NCBI GenBank assembly: GCA_964622455.1
Contig: CAZUQP010000025.1
Location: forward strand, 1-40,370
Reading direction: 5' to 3'
Source: CAZUQP01 sp964622455
GTDB taxonomy: Bacteria; Pseudomonadota; Gammaproteobacteria; DSM-16500
Length of the DNA stretch: 40,370 bases
In this document: positions 16,324 through 24,898 of the stretch, one piece after another
Position numbering within the stretch: the first letter of the stretch is position 1
How the letters are laid out: every line of letters starts with the position of its first letter
Translations under genes and position numbers: made by a program
Notes under the pieces: model-generated
The model's database searches: none
Seen by the model: only the letters and a program-made list of their open reading frames with translations
What the model was told of the DNA's origin: nothing

Positions 16324-17410
16324 AATATTGTCCAAAGCGGTTGTTGGTTAATTCATCGAGTGAAAATTGTTCCTGTGTGATGAGGCCTTGATATTTTCCA
16401 GGCTGTGTGACCACCCTATCTAGCACTGCACAAATCGCAGATGCGGTGGTTAATTGAATGGCAGACCATTGTGTATTGTTAATTTTTTTCGGGTAGAATT
16501 TTTTGACATAATTTTCTTCGGAATATAAACCATCTTGTTTGCCGGTGACAGAGACATACACAAGCACGACATCTTGTCCGGTTTTTGGAATTGCATTTTC
16601 TAAAATGCGCTTTAACGTGTCACGATCATTATTTAATTTTAAATCATTCATGAGAAATCGCATTTTTTCACAATGTCCTGGATAACGGATGGTTTTATAA
16701 CTTAAGGTATTCACGCGGTCTCTATAAGAGTCTGCTAAACTGCCAATACCGCCGGACGTATTAAATGCTTCATAGGTCAAACCATCAATTTTAATTTCTT
16801 CAATATCATCGAGCGGCAACAATTTAACTTCTTCACCATCCATGATTGCTTGACAAAGATTGCCATATTCGTTGATTAAACCATCGGTTGACCAAGTGAG
16901 TGAATATTGTAATGCATTGCTGATATTAACAGGCAATGCACCGACACGCATTTTAACTGAATCAAGAACAGGAAAATTTTTCATGAGTTGATTTGCGACA
17001 ATACTGATGAATCCCGGCGCAAGCCCGCATTGCGGTACAAAAGCAGTCGACATATTTTTAGCAAGTTCTGTCACCGTATTGGCTGTGTTTGTATCTTCAG
17101 TTAAATCAAAATAATTTAACTTAAATTCTTTGGCAATATGGGCGATTGCGATATTACAATAATAAGGCAAGCTGGAAATAATCGTTTCAACCGGATTTTT
17201 ACGCAAAAATGCAGCAATGGTTTCTGGTTTTTGCGCGTCAAGTTCTACTAATTCTATCGATGATTTTTTATCAAAAAGGCGTTTCAAATAAGGTGTATTG
17301 ATGTTGATATCTGAAAGATAGACCTGATAATCATTTGACTGAGATAAAAGCGTTCCAATCAATGAACCAATTTTTCCTGCGCCGACCACGAGTATGCGAT
17401 GCATAGACAA
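16316..17410 (-). CDS. Saccharopine / lysine 6-dehydrogenase family protein
   Basis: A 364-residue member of the saccharopine dehydrogenase superfamily. An N-terminal Rossmann fold has VGAGKIGSLIG at residues 8-18, and the catalytic/C-terminal domain has PQCGLAPGFISI near 148 and TSGGIGSLADSY near 240. Relatives of this length either split saccharopine to glutamate and alpha-aminoadipate semialdehyde or oxidise the epsilon-amino group of lysine directly (lysine 6-dehydrogenase); sequence alone does not decide. Either product feeds the next gene. It is the first gene of the four-gene operon. AAGGGAA lies upstream of the ATG. The gap in front is shared with the divergent DUF4143 gene and its palindromes. 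Confidence 0.85.
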   Translation of the reverse strand: MSMHRILVVGAGKIGSLIGTLLSQSNDYQVYLSDININTPYLKRLFDKKSSIELVELDAQKPETIAAFLRKNPVETIISSLPYYCNIAIAHIAKEFKLNYFDLTEDTNTANTVTELAKNMSTAFVPQCGLAPGFISIVANQLMKNFPVLDSVKMRVGALPVNISNALQYSLTWSTDGLINEYGNLCQAIMDGEEVKLLPLDDIEEIKIDGLTYEAFNTSGGIGSLADSYRDRVNTLSYKTIRYPGHCEKMRFLMNDLKLNNDRDTLKRILENAIPKTGQDVVLVYVSVTGKQDGLYSEENYVKKFYPKKINNTQWSAIQLTTASAICAVLDRVVTQPGKYQGLITQEQFSLDELTNNRFGQYYA

Positions 17411-17504
17411 TTCCCTTTTTATTATGTGCCAATATCAGAGGCGAAAGGATAACATAAATTTGAGGGAAGGATAGAGCTTCCCCACACTATAAAACGAGCA
17501 TTTT

Positions 17505-17537
17505 GGTAAAATTTACGATATTGTCGTAAATTTTACC
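17505..17537. repeat. Inverted repeat (14-bp arms) upstream of the DUF4143 gene
   Basis: GGTAAAATTTACGA at 17505-17518 and its exact complement at 17524-17537 enclose the five bases TATTG. The right half overlaps another small palindrome (TTTTAC-C-GTAAAA at 17531-17543). The motif GTAAAAT is shared with the larger palindrome at the gene start, suggesting one repeated operator-like sequence. Confidence 0.85.
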
Positions 17538-17552
17538 GTAAAATCGTTGATT

Positions 17553-17585
17553 ATATCGTCTATTTTACGGTAAAATAGACGATAT
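17553..17585. repeat. Perfect 33-bp palindrome overlapping the DUF4143 start codon
   Basis: ATATCGTCTATTTTAC at 17553-17568 and its exact complement at 17570-17585 flank a single central G. The right arm ends inside the ATG (17584-17586) of the ATPase gene. A site this long and exact at a start codon could be a repressor operator, a translation-blocking hairpin, or a terminal repeat used in transfer. The gap is shared with the divergent lysine operon. Confidence 0.9.
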
Positions 17586-18834
17586 GGATGAAATTTTAAA
17601 AAATCGACTGTTAAGAACGCGCTTGCCCGCGCAAGATCAGCGCAAATTGGTCTTGTTAACGGGGGCACGACAAACGGGCAAAACCACGCTTGCTAAGCTT
17701 GCTTATCCCTCATTGCCTTATATCAATCTCGATGCGCCCGAGAATCGGGAGAAAATTCGACAAGTTCCCACTGCGTTATGGGCTTCAAGTATAGGAAACG
17801 CGCTCATTGATGAAGCACAAAAATCGCCTGAGCTTTTCGAGAAAGTGAAATATGCTTATGATGCCCATGAAATTTCTTTTGCGGTCATGCTAGGTTCTAG
17901 CCAAATTACATTATTAAAAAATATCCGCGAAACATTAGCAGGCCGAATTGCTATTTATGAAATCTATCCTTTATTAATGTCAGAAATATGTACCCCCGTT
18001 GAGAAAAAAATAAGCCAACCTTTGCTTGCGGAAATAGTGTCTGGAAATGATATTTCGAGAATATTGACTTCTGTTTCGCCTCTTTTGTTTGATTCTGAAG
18101 AAACACTGAAAGTACAAGCCAATCAACATCTATTACGCTGGGGTGGTATGCCCGCGTTACTACATATCCCAGAAGAAGAACGTGCAAAATGGTTAAAGGA
18201 TTATGAATACACTTATTTGGAACGTGATTTAGCAGACTTAGCGCGTCTCAATGATTTACAACCATTCCGCTTATTTCAAAAGTTAGCGGCTTTGTGCAGC
18301 GGTTGTTTATTAAATTATTCTGAATTGGCTCGTGACAGTGGAGTTAGCGTAGATACTACGCGTCGTTATCTCGAATACTTGAGGCTCTCTTATCAGGTTA
18401 TCTTATTGCAGCCGTATTCACGGAACATGACTAGCAGTATGGTAAAAACACCTAAACTATATTGGTTAGATGTAGGGATATTACGACAGCTCTCTGGATT
18501 TACGGGAGAATTAACGGGTGAAATTTATGAGACGATGGTTGTCAGCGAAATATATAAATGGCTGCGAACAATGCAGCATGAAGCAGAATTATTTTTTTAC
18601 CGTACCCGTCACGGATTAGAAATGGATTTATTGATAGAGTTGCCGCAGGGAATCATTGGCATTGAAATAAAAGCACGCGATAAAGTCACAATGAGAGATG
18701 TCAATACCATGCGTAATATCAGTACCCAATTTAGCAATTGGTTGGGCGGCATTGTTATTTATAACGGTAATCTTATTCAGAAGTTGGCTGAACCTAACTT
18801 TTGGGCTATTCCTGCTTGGCGTTTGTTTACATAA
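17584..18834 (+). CDS. AAA ATPase with DUF4143 (PD-(D/E)XK-like) domain
   Basis: A 416-residue protein of the AAA_14/DUF4143 family. The P-loop is GARQTGKTT near residue 27, Walker B is ALIDEAQKSPE near 77, and a winged-helix region lies near 240-270 (SELARDSGVSVDTTRRYLE). The C-terminal domain has HGLEMDLLIE followed by IGIEIKARD near 343-363, the E-x-D...E-x-K spacing of PD-(D/E)XK nuclease folds. These genes are common and often present in several divergent copies in bacteria, but no cellular role is established. It stands alone between a divergent operon and a convergent gene. No clear ribosome site is visible; the palindrome covers that region. Confidence 0.85.
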   Translation: MDEILKNRLLRTRLPAQDQRKLVLLTGARQTGKTTLAKLAYPSLPYINLDAPENREKIRQVPTALWASSIGNALIDEAQKSPELFEKVKYAYDAHEISFAVMLGSSQITLLKNIRETLAGRIAIYEIYPLLMSEICTPVEKKISQPLLAEIVSGNDISRILTSVSPLLFDSEETLKVQANQHLLRWGGMPALLHIPEEERAKWLKDYEYTYLERDLADLARLNDLQPFRLFQKLAALCSGCLLNYSELARDSGVSVDTTRRYLEYLRLSYQVILLQPYSRNMTSSMVKTPKLYWLDVGILRQLSGFTGELTGEIYETMVVSEIYKWLRTMQHEAELFFYRTRHGLEMDLLIELPQGIIGIEIKARDKVTMRDVNTMRNISTQFSNWLGGIVIYNGNLIQKLAEPNFWAIPAWRLFT

Positions 18835-18855
18835 AATTGACGCAATTGCTGAACG

Positions 18856-19317
18856 TTACCCAATCATATAAGTTGCAGTACCTGCGGCAATTAATTTATT
18901 TTCTTGATTGTGTAATTCCATCCGCGTAAAGGAAATTTTATTGCCGCTATGTAATACATGCGCGCTTGCTAAAAAATCTTGTCCTTTTCCGGGGCGAATG
19001 TAATCCACATGCATGCTGACAGTGCCTGCTTTGCTTAAGATAGCGGCTAATTCTTCCATATTTTTATTGGCACGTTTTTGAATGGCAGCAACCATGGCAG
19101 CAACACCGCCCGCCATATCTAATACAGCAGAAATAACCCCGCCATGCAAAATGCCGTGCATAAAGTTGCCGATGAGTTCATTTGTCATTGCAAAGCGCAT
19201 GGTAACGCCATGGGTTTCAATGGTATCGAGTTTGAGACCTAAGATGCGATTGAAAGGAATGTCATTGATAATGGTTACAAATTGCTGTAACACATCAGAG
19301 TCGAGTGATTGATCCAT
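18856..19317 (-). CDS. PaaI-type hotdog-fold thioesterase
   Basis: A 153-residue hotdog-fold acyl-CoA thioesterase of the PaaI/4HBT group. The helix carrying the active site is seen in MHGILHGGVISAVLDMAGG near residues 53-71, and the strand MHVDYIRPGKGQ near 100 completes the fold; RMELHNQENKLIAAGTATYMI is the usual ending. Such enzymes hydrolyse small acyl- or aryl-CoA thioesters in the cytoplasm; the substrate cannot be told. It lies in front of the unknown gene at 19339 in reading direction terms as its downstream neighbour, separated by 21 bases, so the two may share a transcript. Confidence 0.85.
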   Translation of the reverse strand: MDQSLDSDVLQQFVTIINDIPFNRILGLKLDTIETHGVTMRFAMTNELIGNFMHGILHGGVISAVLDMAGGVAAMVAAIQKRANKNMEELAAILSKAGTVSMHVDYIRPGKGQDFLASAHVLHSGNKISFTRMELHNQENKLIAAGTATYMIG

Positions 19318-19338
19318 ATTGAAGTATCCAGATATAAA

Positions 19339-20049
19339 TTAGTGCGGTTTGAAGTCTGGGCGCATTCCGGCTCCGGTCGTTGTTAATCCAGAGTTCATAA
19401 TTTTTCGAGTAATTTCCGCACCGAAGCTACCTCCATCTAGAGGAAGTTCTCCCTGTATTTCTAGATAATCAATGGTAGAACTCGAGATGGCAGCCAGTTC
19501 TTCAAATGTTAATAAAGCCTGATTTTTATCTTTTGTGACAATACCGTACGTATCCATGAGTTTTTGAGTACTGCCGGGAACGGCTATGTAGGTTTGTTCA
19601 TTAGCCGCTTCAGGAGAAGGCATACTTTTTTTGTAAGAAGCAAATATTTTGTTCATAAAATTTAAAAAAAGAGCAGCTTCTTTGGGATCACATTCATACA
19701 GTGCAGTCAAAAGTTTTGAAATTAATTGTTTTTTTTCATCGATGCTGAGCCTTGATTCGTTTTTACCATATCCTTGGAATAATTTTTCAAAGTCAATGGA
19801 TAATGCTTTGCCGCCTGGATGTCTGCTTACAAATACCGCAGCAAGCGCCATGCCCAATTTTGTTTGCATATCAGGTTGTTTAATATTTTCTCTCGTAATT
19901 TCTATGTTGCTCAAATGGTCCGCAGTTTCTTCCACGAGCGAGGCTTTATTTTCTTTAGATAATCCATTGAACGCGCTGCTACTATCCAAAATGAGCATTA
20001 ATAACTGCTCAACTTCATTCTTTTGTAACTTAAAGAAGGTCATTTGCAT
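19339..20049 (-). CDS. Hypothetical protein, 236 residues
   Basis: Not recognised. The protein is mostly helical by composition, soluble, with no signal peptide or membrane segment. It has an acidic, Lys/Glu-rich middle and a Gly/Thr-rich C-terminus (DGGSFGAEI, TTTGAGMRPDF). Two ATG codons, at 20049 and 20043, are possible; GAGG is four bases before the first and ten before the second. It is divergent from priA and upstream of a thioesterase. Such lineage-specific soluble proteins are common in host-associated Legionellales, where some are secreted effectors, but nothing here proves secretion. Confidence 0.65.
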   Translation of the reverse strand: MQMTFFKLQKNEVEQLLMLILDSSSAFNGLSKENKASLVEETADHLSNIEITRENIKQPDMQTKLGMALAAVFVSRHPGGKALSIDFEKLFQGYGKNESRLSIDEKKQLISKLLTALYECDPKEAALFLNFMNKIFASYKKSMPSPEAANEQTYIAVPGSTQKLMDTYGIVTKDKNQALLTFEELAAISSSTIDYLEIQGELPLDGGSFGAEITRKIMNSGLTTTGAGMRPDFKPH

Positions 20050-20083
20050 AGAGCCTCGCTTTCGTAAAAATCTTTATACGATA

Positions 20084-20113
20084 ATTATAGCATAGCAAAT
20101 GGAAGTGCATTAA
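20084..20113 (-). promoter_or_regulatory. Possible promoter of the 236-residue hypothetical gene
   Basis: On the minus strand a perfect TATAAT (20089 down to 20084) lies 34 bases before the ATG at 20049. Eighteen bases further upstream is TTAATG (20113 down to 20108), a poor match to the -35 box. The -10 match is good; the -35 is weak. Confidence 0.35.
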
Positions 20114-20124
20114 AGTATCTTTCC

Positions 20125-22128
20125 ATGACTATTGAAAAATTAGCCATTTTACAATTGACCCTTCCCATCAAACTGCACCGCTATTTTGATTATTTAGCGC
20201 CTATCCATTGCGATACCCGCTTACTTAAACCAGGCATACGCATACGAGTGCCTTTTCAACACCGTGAATTAATTGGAATTTTATTGGGGGTGAGTGAAAC
20301 CTCATCACTTCCTCGCGAGAAACTAAAATCAGCTGTGGAAATGATTGATGATGCGCCTGTTATTTCTTCAGAAATCCTTAAGCTTTGTCAGTGGGCTTCT
20401 GACTATTATCATTATCCCTTGGGCGAAGTCTTATCAGCAGTATTACCCAAATGGTTGCGGCAAGGAAAACCCACAACCCTAAAACGTATGACGCTATTTT
20501 CTGTGAATGAAAGATCGAGTGCTCCTTTAGTATTAAATGATGCTCAGCAAAAAGCATTATCTGCTATACAATCATCACTGAATGCCTTTCAAGTTTTTTT
20601 ATTAGAAGGTGTGACAGGCAGCGGCAAAACAGAAGTTTATTTGCAAGCGATTGCAAATGTATTGGAGCGCAGACAACAAGTCTTAGTATTAGTTCCTGAA
20701 ATTGGTTTGACGCCGCAAACACTCGCACGCTTTCAAGAAAGATTTCCTGTGCCGATTGCAACGCTGCATTCAGGCATGACAGAAAAACAGCGTTTTCAAA
20801 CCTGGCTGCACGCTAAATCAGGCAAAGTACCGATTGTTATCGGGACGCGTTCTGCTGTTTTTACGCCATTTGAAAATTTAGGTTTGATCATTATCGATGA
20901 AGAACATGATTTATCATTTAAGCAGCAAGATACATTTCGCTATCATGCACGCGATGTTGCCATTATGCGTGCGCATTTTAATGATATTCCTATTGTGTTA
21001 GGTTCAGCAACGCCCTCTCTTGAAACACTGCATAATGCAAAACAAAATCGTTACCAATCTCTTTATTTGCCAGAGCGCGCAGGAGTTGCTAAATTACCGA
21101 ATTTTCAAATAATTGATACTCGTCATCAATCATTAGAACAAGGGTTGTCCCATTCTTTATTAAAAACAATACAGCATCATTTAGATAAAGATGAACAAGT
21201 CATGTTATTTTTAAATCGGCGAGGGTTTGCGCCAGTGTTAATTTGTCAGGCGTGCGGATGGATGGCGATGTGTAAACGTTGTGATGCGCGAATGACGTAT
21301 CATTATAAAGCGATGCGTTTGCATTGTCACCATTGCGATGCGCAAAAAAATATTTTAACTTCCTGCGAAAAATGCGGCGCGGATAATTTAGAAGCCTTAG
21401 GCCAAGGAACCGAGCGTTTAGAACAAGTATTAAAAAAACATTTTCCCCATTATTCCATTGCACGCATTGATCGTGACAGTACACGGCGTAAAGGATCAAT
21501 GGAAAATGTATTAACGGAAATTCAAGAGAGAAAACATCAGATTTTAATTGGTACCCAAATGTTAGCTAAAGGGCATCATTTCCCCCATGTGACTTTAGTA
21601 GGGATATTGGATATTGATGGCGGTTTTTTTAGTACTGATTTTCGGGCAATAGAGCGCATGGGGCAGTTATTATTGCAAGTGGCGGGCCGTTCTGGCCGTG
21701 ATGAAAAAGAAGGGACTGTGATGATTCAAACGTATCATCCAGATCATCCACTTTTGCATCAATTGCTGCACGAAAATTATCAGAAATTTTCAACGTCGTT
21801 ATTGAATGAACGTAAAATGGCTGATTTACCGCCTTACACTTTTTTTGCTTTATTTCGTGCGGAAGCACACAAAGCGGATCGAGCGGAGGATTTTTTGCAG
21901 CAAGTAAAAAAGCAAATTGAAAAAAATAATGCCGTGCAAATCATGGGGCCTTTGGCAGCGCCCATGCCGCGAAAAGCAGGCATGCATCGAGTGCAGTTAT
22001 TATTGCAAGCAAAAAAACGAACCTACTTACAAGATATATTAAAAAATTTGCTGCCGCAGATTGAAACTATTTCTTTAAAGCAGCGCGTCCGTTGGTCGCT
22101 TGATGTTGATCCCCTTGAGATGTTCTAG
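20125..22128 (+). CDS. priA: Primosomal protein N' (replication restart helicase PriA)
   Basis: A 667-residue PriA, the 3'-to-5' DNA helicase that reloads the replisome at stalled forks. The N-terminal DNA-binding domain begins with LTLPIKLHRYFDY. Walker A is GVTGSGKTEVY near 162, Walker B is DEEH near 258, and the zinc-binding cysteines lie at about 375-420 (CQACGWMAMCKRC, CHHCD, CEKCG). Helicase motif VAGRSGRD is near 517. Slightly shorter than the E. coli protein (about 730). The last 62 bases are also used, on the other strand, by the gene ending at 22067. No good ribosome site was seen before the ATG. Confidence 0.96.
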   Translation: MTIEKLAILQLTLPIKLHRYFDYLAPIHCDTRLLKPGIRIRVPFQHRELIGILLGVSETSSLPREKLKSAVEMIDDAPVISSEILKLCQWASDYYHYPLGEVLSAVLPKWLRQGKPTTLKRMTLFSVNERSSAPLVLNDAQQKALSAIQSSLNAFQVFLLEGVTGSGKTEVYLQAIANVLERRQQVLVLVPEIGLTPQTLARFQERFPVPIATLHSGMTEKQRFQTWLHAKSGKVPIVIGTRSAVFTPFENLGLIIIDEEHDLSFKQQDTFRYHARDVAIMRAHFNDIPIVLGSATPSLETLHNAKQNRYQSLYLPERAGVAKLPNFQIIDTRHQSLEQGLSHSLLKTIQHHLDKDEQVMLFLNRRGFAPVLICQACGWMAMCKRCDARMTYHYKAMRLHCHHCDAQKNILTSCEKCGADNLEALGQGTERLEQVLKKHFPHYSIARIDRDSTRRKGSMENVLTEIQERKHQILIGTQMLAKGHHFPHVTLVGILDIDGGFFSTDFRAIERMGQLLLQVAGRSGRDEKEGTVMIQTYHPDHPLLHQLLHENYQKFSTSLLNERKMADLPPYTFFALFRAEAHKADRAEDFLQQVKKQIEKNNAVQIMGPLAAPMPRKAGMHRVQLLLQAKKRTYLQDILKNLLPQIETISLKQRVRWSLDVDPLEMF

Positions 22129-23362
22129 AAGTTGATTGTGTATTGTTGAAACCGAAAAATTCTTTTCCAACCGCGTAGAGAAATTTCCCCCCTCTGTTGA
22201 TAATGCGTGTAATTCCGCTGTAACGACTCTGGTCTAAAAAGAATTTATTCGAGGACTTTTTTGCAGGATGGCGAGTTTCAGGAGCACTTCGTTGGGGCGG
22301 CAGCGATTTTGTATTCCTCTCATCTGTTACATACTGTGAATGAAGTACACACGATTGTCCTGCGATGGTTTCTTGCGTTATCACTGACCCTGATGCAGAA
22401 GAAATAGTGGTGTTTAGACTACTATTAATGGACGAAGTAGACGTTAAGTTTTTTTTATTATTTTTTGGCCTACTTGAAAGGGCAGTTTCACAAAATAACC
22501 ATAGCTTAAAACGTGCCTGATCTTTTTTATCTATTGCAGAAATTTTTTCTTCCCATTCAGAAGGAAAAGAAAATAATGCTATTCTATCGCAAAGAACAGA
22601 GGTTATTTTTTCAGATGAAGAGGCTGACATTGTCATAGCGTATAAATCTTTATCATTGGTAAGCCGGGCAATGAAATCATAGAATGATTTCTCTTTTAAA
22701 ATAACCGGACGCTCTTTCTTACGAAGAATAAGTTCTTCGCTGCAAGTTTTCGTACATAAAGTATACCCCCGCCCTTCTATGGTGGGATGGGGTTTACTAA
22801 CAGGAATGTAATCTGTTTCTTCATCTGAATCATCTTCTGTCAAATGACTTAATGCTTCTTTTTTACGATGAGAAGAGATGATTTCTTGTATTTCCCTTGA
22901 TAAGGATTCTTTAGAAAATTTTTTTAATTCATCGCGAGCTTTTTCTAGTAAAGAATAAGTATTTTCCTGCATTTGCAATCGTTTAGCGATTTGCGCAATT
23001 AAGTAAGGCCTGCGCTGAGGGAACTTTTCTAAAAAATTAAAAATGATACGTGTTTCATTTTTAGGATCAAGAGGAACGTTAGCAGGCAAAGGAACGCTAA
23101 TTATTTCGTTCCAAAACCAATCGACAGGCAATAGGGTAAAAGGGGATATTACCGCACTTTTTTTTACCAGCTCGTCCAAAACACTTTTAAAATAAAATTT
23201 TACGCTTTTATTTTGCATGGCAGAATTGACGAATGTGTTAAGCGTATTTTTAAAATTTTTCTTGTCAGAGTCTTCAGATGCTGTTTTTGTTTTTTCCCAT
23301 ATAGCAGGCGCGCAACAAGCGAGCTGGCCGGAAATTTGGCTAGGTAATCGTGATATCGACAT
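22067..23362 (-). CDS. Hypothetical protein whose 3' end overlaps priA
   Basis: Not recognised. A 431-residue soluble protein with a helical N-terminal two-thirds, an acidic stretch (LTEDDSDEETDY near 180) and a Ser/Thr/Asn-rich, basic C-terminal third likely to be disordered. The ATG at 23362 is preceded by TAAGGAGA and preferred over a TTG at 23386. The final 20 or so residues are read antisense through the conserved end of priA. Low-complexity tails of this kind occur in secreted effectors of intracellular bacteria, but also in many unrelated proteins; no domain supports a function. Confidence 0.65.
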   Translation of the reverse strand: MSISRLPSQISGQLACCAPAIWEKTKTASEDSDKKNFKNTLNTFVNSAMQNKSVKFYFKSVLDELVKKSAVISPFTLLPVDWFWNEIISVPLPANVPLDPKNETRIIFNFLEKFPQRRPYLIAQIAKRLQMQENTYSLLEKARDELKKFSKESLSREIQEIISSHRKKEALSHLTEDDSDEETDYIPVSKPHPTIEGRGYTLCTKTCSEELILRKKERPVILKEKSFYDFIARLTNDKDLYAMTMSASSSEKITSVLCDRIALFSFPSEWEEKISAIDKKDQARFKLWLFCETALSSRPKNNKKNLTSTSSINSSLNTTISSASGSVITQETIAGQSCVLHSQYVTDERNTKSLPPQRSAPETRHPAKKSSNKFFLDQSRYSGITRIINRGGKFLYAVGKEFFGFNNTQSTSRTSQGDQHQATNGRAALKK

Positions 23363-23590
23363 CTTAAAAAATCTCCTTAAGATCAATGAGGTTACAAGGA
23401 AAAAATTAAGATTTTCTTAAGAGCAACGCCAAACTGACGGATTTAAAAAGATTAATTTTTGATCTAATTATTGCGTGTTGGTTCTGTGTACGCACTTTAT
23501 TCGTAGGAACATTGTGTAAGTACACAGGTTATTTTACGCTTAACAAATATCCTCCCTCCATTTCGCGACACAGTGAAACCGGCGGCGCCC

Positions 23591-24898
23591 ATGAAAAAAT
23601 ATGATTGGTATGTATTATTTAATGCATTCACCGCCGTGTTGATAGGGGTTACTGCTCTTTTGGTGATTTTGGGGTGGATCTTCCATCGTAGCGCCCTGGT
23701 TCAAATCCTTCCTTGGTTTTCACTGACTGTTTTGGCAGTTTTGTTTATTTTCTTTGAATTAAGATGGCGAAACAACGTCATACGTTTATCAGAGAGCGAA
23801 CAATTAAATAGCGGAGAATATTTTCGTCGTATTTTAGAAGCGGCTCCTGACGCCATGGCGATGATTGATAAAACCAGTAAAATTATTTTTACCAATACGC
23901 AGACAGAAAAATTGTTTGGTTATACACAGCAAGAGCTTTTGGGGAAGTTTCTTGCTGAACTGATACCAGATCGCAGTACAAAAACTCATGAGCATGCCGT
24001 TAACTTATCAGATACACCCTCTAATAAAAAAAGAAAAACATTGTTTGGATTACGAAGGGATGGGGGGCAATTTCCGGTTGAAATGAGCATGCGTTCTTTA
24101 CAAACATCAACGGGCTTAGCGGCTGTTGTTGCTATTCGCGATATTACTAAACGTAAAGAAATCGAACAAAAACTTGCGGAATATACCATTAACCTAGAAC
24201 GTAGTAATCGAGAATTGGAAGAGTTTGCCTATATTGCTTCGCATGATTTAAAAGCACCGCTGCGGGTCATCGATAATGTATCAAAATGGTTAGAAGAGGA
24301 TTTGCAAAAATATTTAACGGATGAAACTCGGGAAAATATGAATTTATTGCGCGGACGAGTCAAGCGCATGGAAAAATTGCTGGATGATCTTTTGCAATAT
24401 TCCCGCGCAGGACATGTGATGGACGAGCGCTATAATACGATTATTCCCGGGAATATTTTAATGGATGATATTGTTACTTTACTTGCATTACCAGAAGGGA
24501 TGTCTTTAAAAATGAGTCCAGCATTTTCATCTGTGTATGTGAACCGCATGCCTTTGCAGCAAATCTTTTTAAATTTAATCAGCAATGCCATTAAGCATCA
24601 TGATACAAAAAAAGGAATTATTGAAGTGACAGTTAAAGAAAATAAGAATGATTATGTCTTTTCTGTCAAAGACGATGGCCCGGGTATACCGGCTAAATTT
24701 CATGAGCAAATTTTTAAAATGTTCCAAACATTAAAACCAAAGGATGAAGTGGAAGGCAGCGGTATGGGCTTGGCACTCGTAAAAAAATATATCGATATAT
24801 TTGGAGGCACTATTCATATTGCTGATAATCCGCCAAAGGGCAGTATTTTTTATTTCACCTGGCCGAAAAAACAAAATCTACAGGAGAAATTGCTATGA
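23591..24898 (+). CDS. PAS-domain membrane sensor histidine kinase
   Basis: A 435-residue hybrid of membrane sensor and kinase. Two transmembrane helices lie at about residues 6-28 and 36-57 with almost no periplasmic loop, so the signal is probably internal. A PAS domain spans about 75-195 (ILEAAPDAMAMIDKTSKIIF, LFGLRRDGGQFP). The HisKA box has the phosphorylated His218 in ASHDLKAPLR, and the HATPase has N (LISNAIKHH), G1 (DDGPGIP) and G2 (GSGMGLAL) motifs. The HisKA resembles phytochrome-type kinases that pair with Rcp1-like regulators. The ATG at 23591 is favoured over a GTG at 23573; neither has a clear ribosome site. It overlaps the next gene in ATGA. Confidence 0.88.
   Translation: MKKYDWYVLFNAFTAVLIGVTALLVILGWIFHRSALVQILPWFSLTVLAVLFIFFELRWRNNVIRLSESEQLNSGEYFRRILEAAPDAMAMIDKTSKIIFTNTQTEKLFGYTQQELLGKFLAELIPDRSTKTHEHAVNLSDTPSNKKRKTLFGLRRDGGQFPVEMSMRSLQTSTGLAAVVAIRDITKRKEIEQKLAEYTINLERSNRELEEFAYIASHDLKAPLRVIDNVSKWLEEDLQKYLTDETRENMNLLRGRVKRMEKLLDDLLQYSRAGHVMDERYNTIIPGNILMDDIVTLLALPEGMSLKMSPAFSSVYVNRMPLQQIFLNLISNAIKHHDTKKGIIEVTVKENKNDYVFSVKDDGPGIPAKFHEQIFKMFQTLKPKDEVEGSGMGLALVKKYIDIFGGTIHIADNPPKGSIFYFTWPKKQNLQEKLL

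Noticed and set aside
23484..23527. 8-bp inverted repeat CTGTGTAC/GTACACAG upstream of the histidine kinase
   Set aside because: The arms are 28 bases apart and could be chance; no second pair or promoter context supports an operator.
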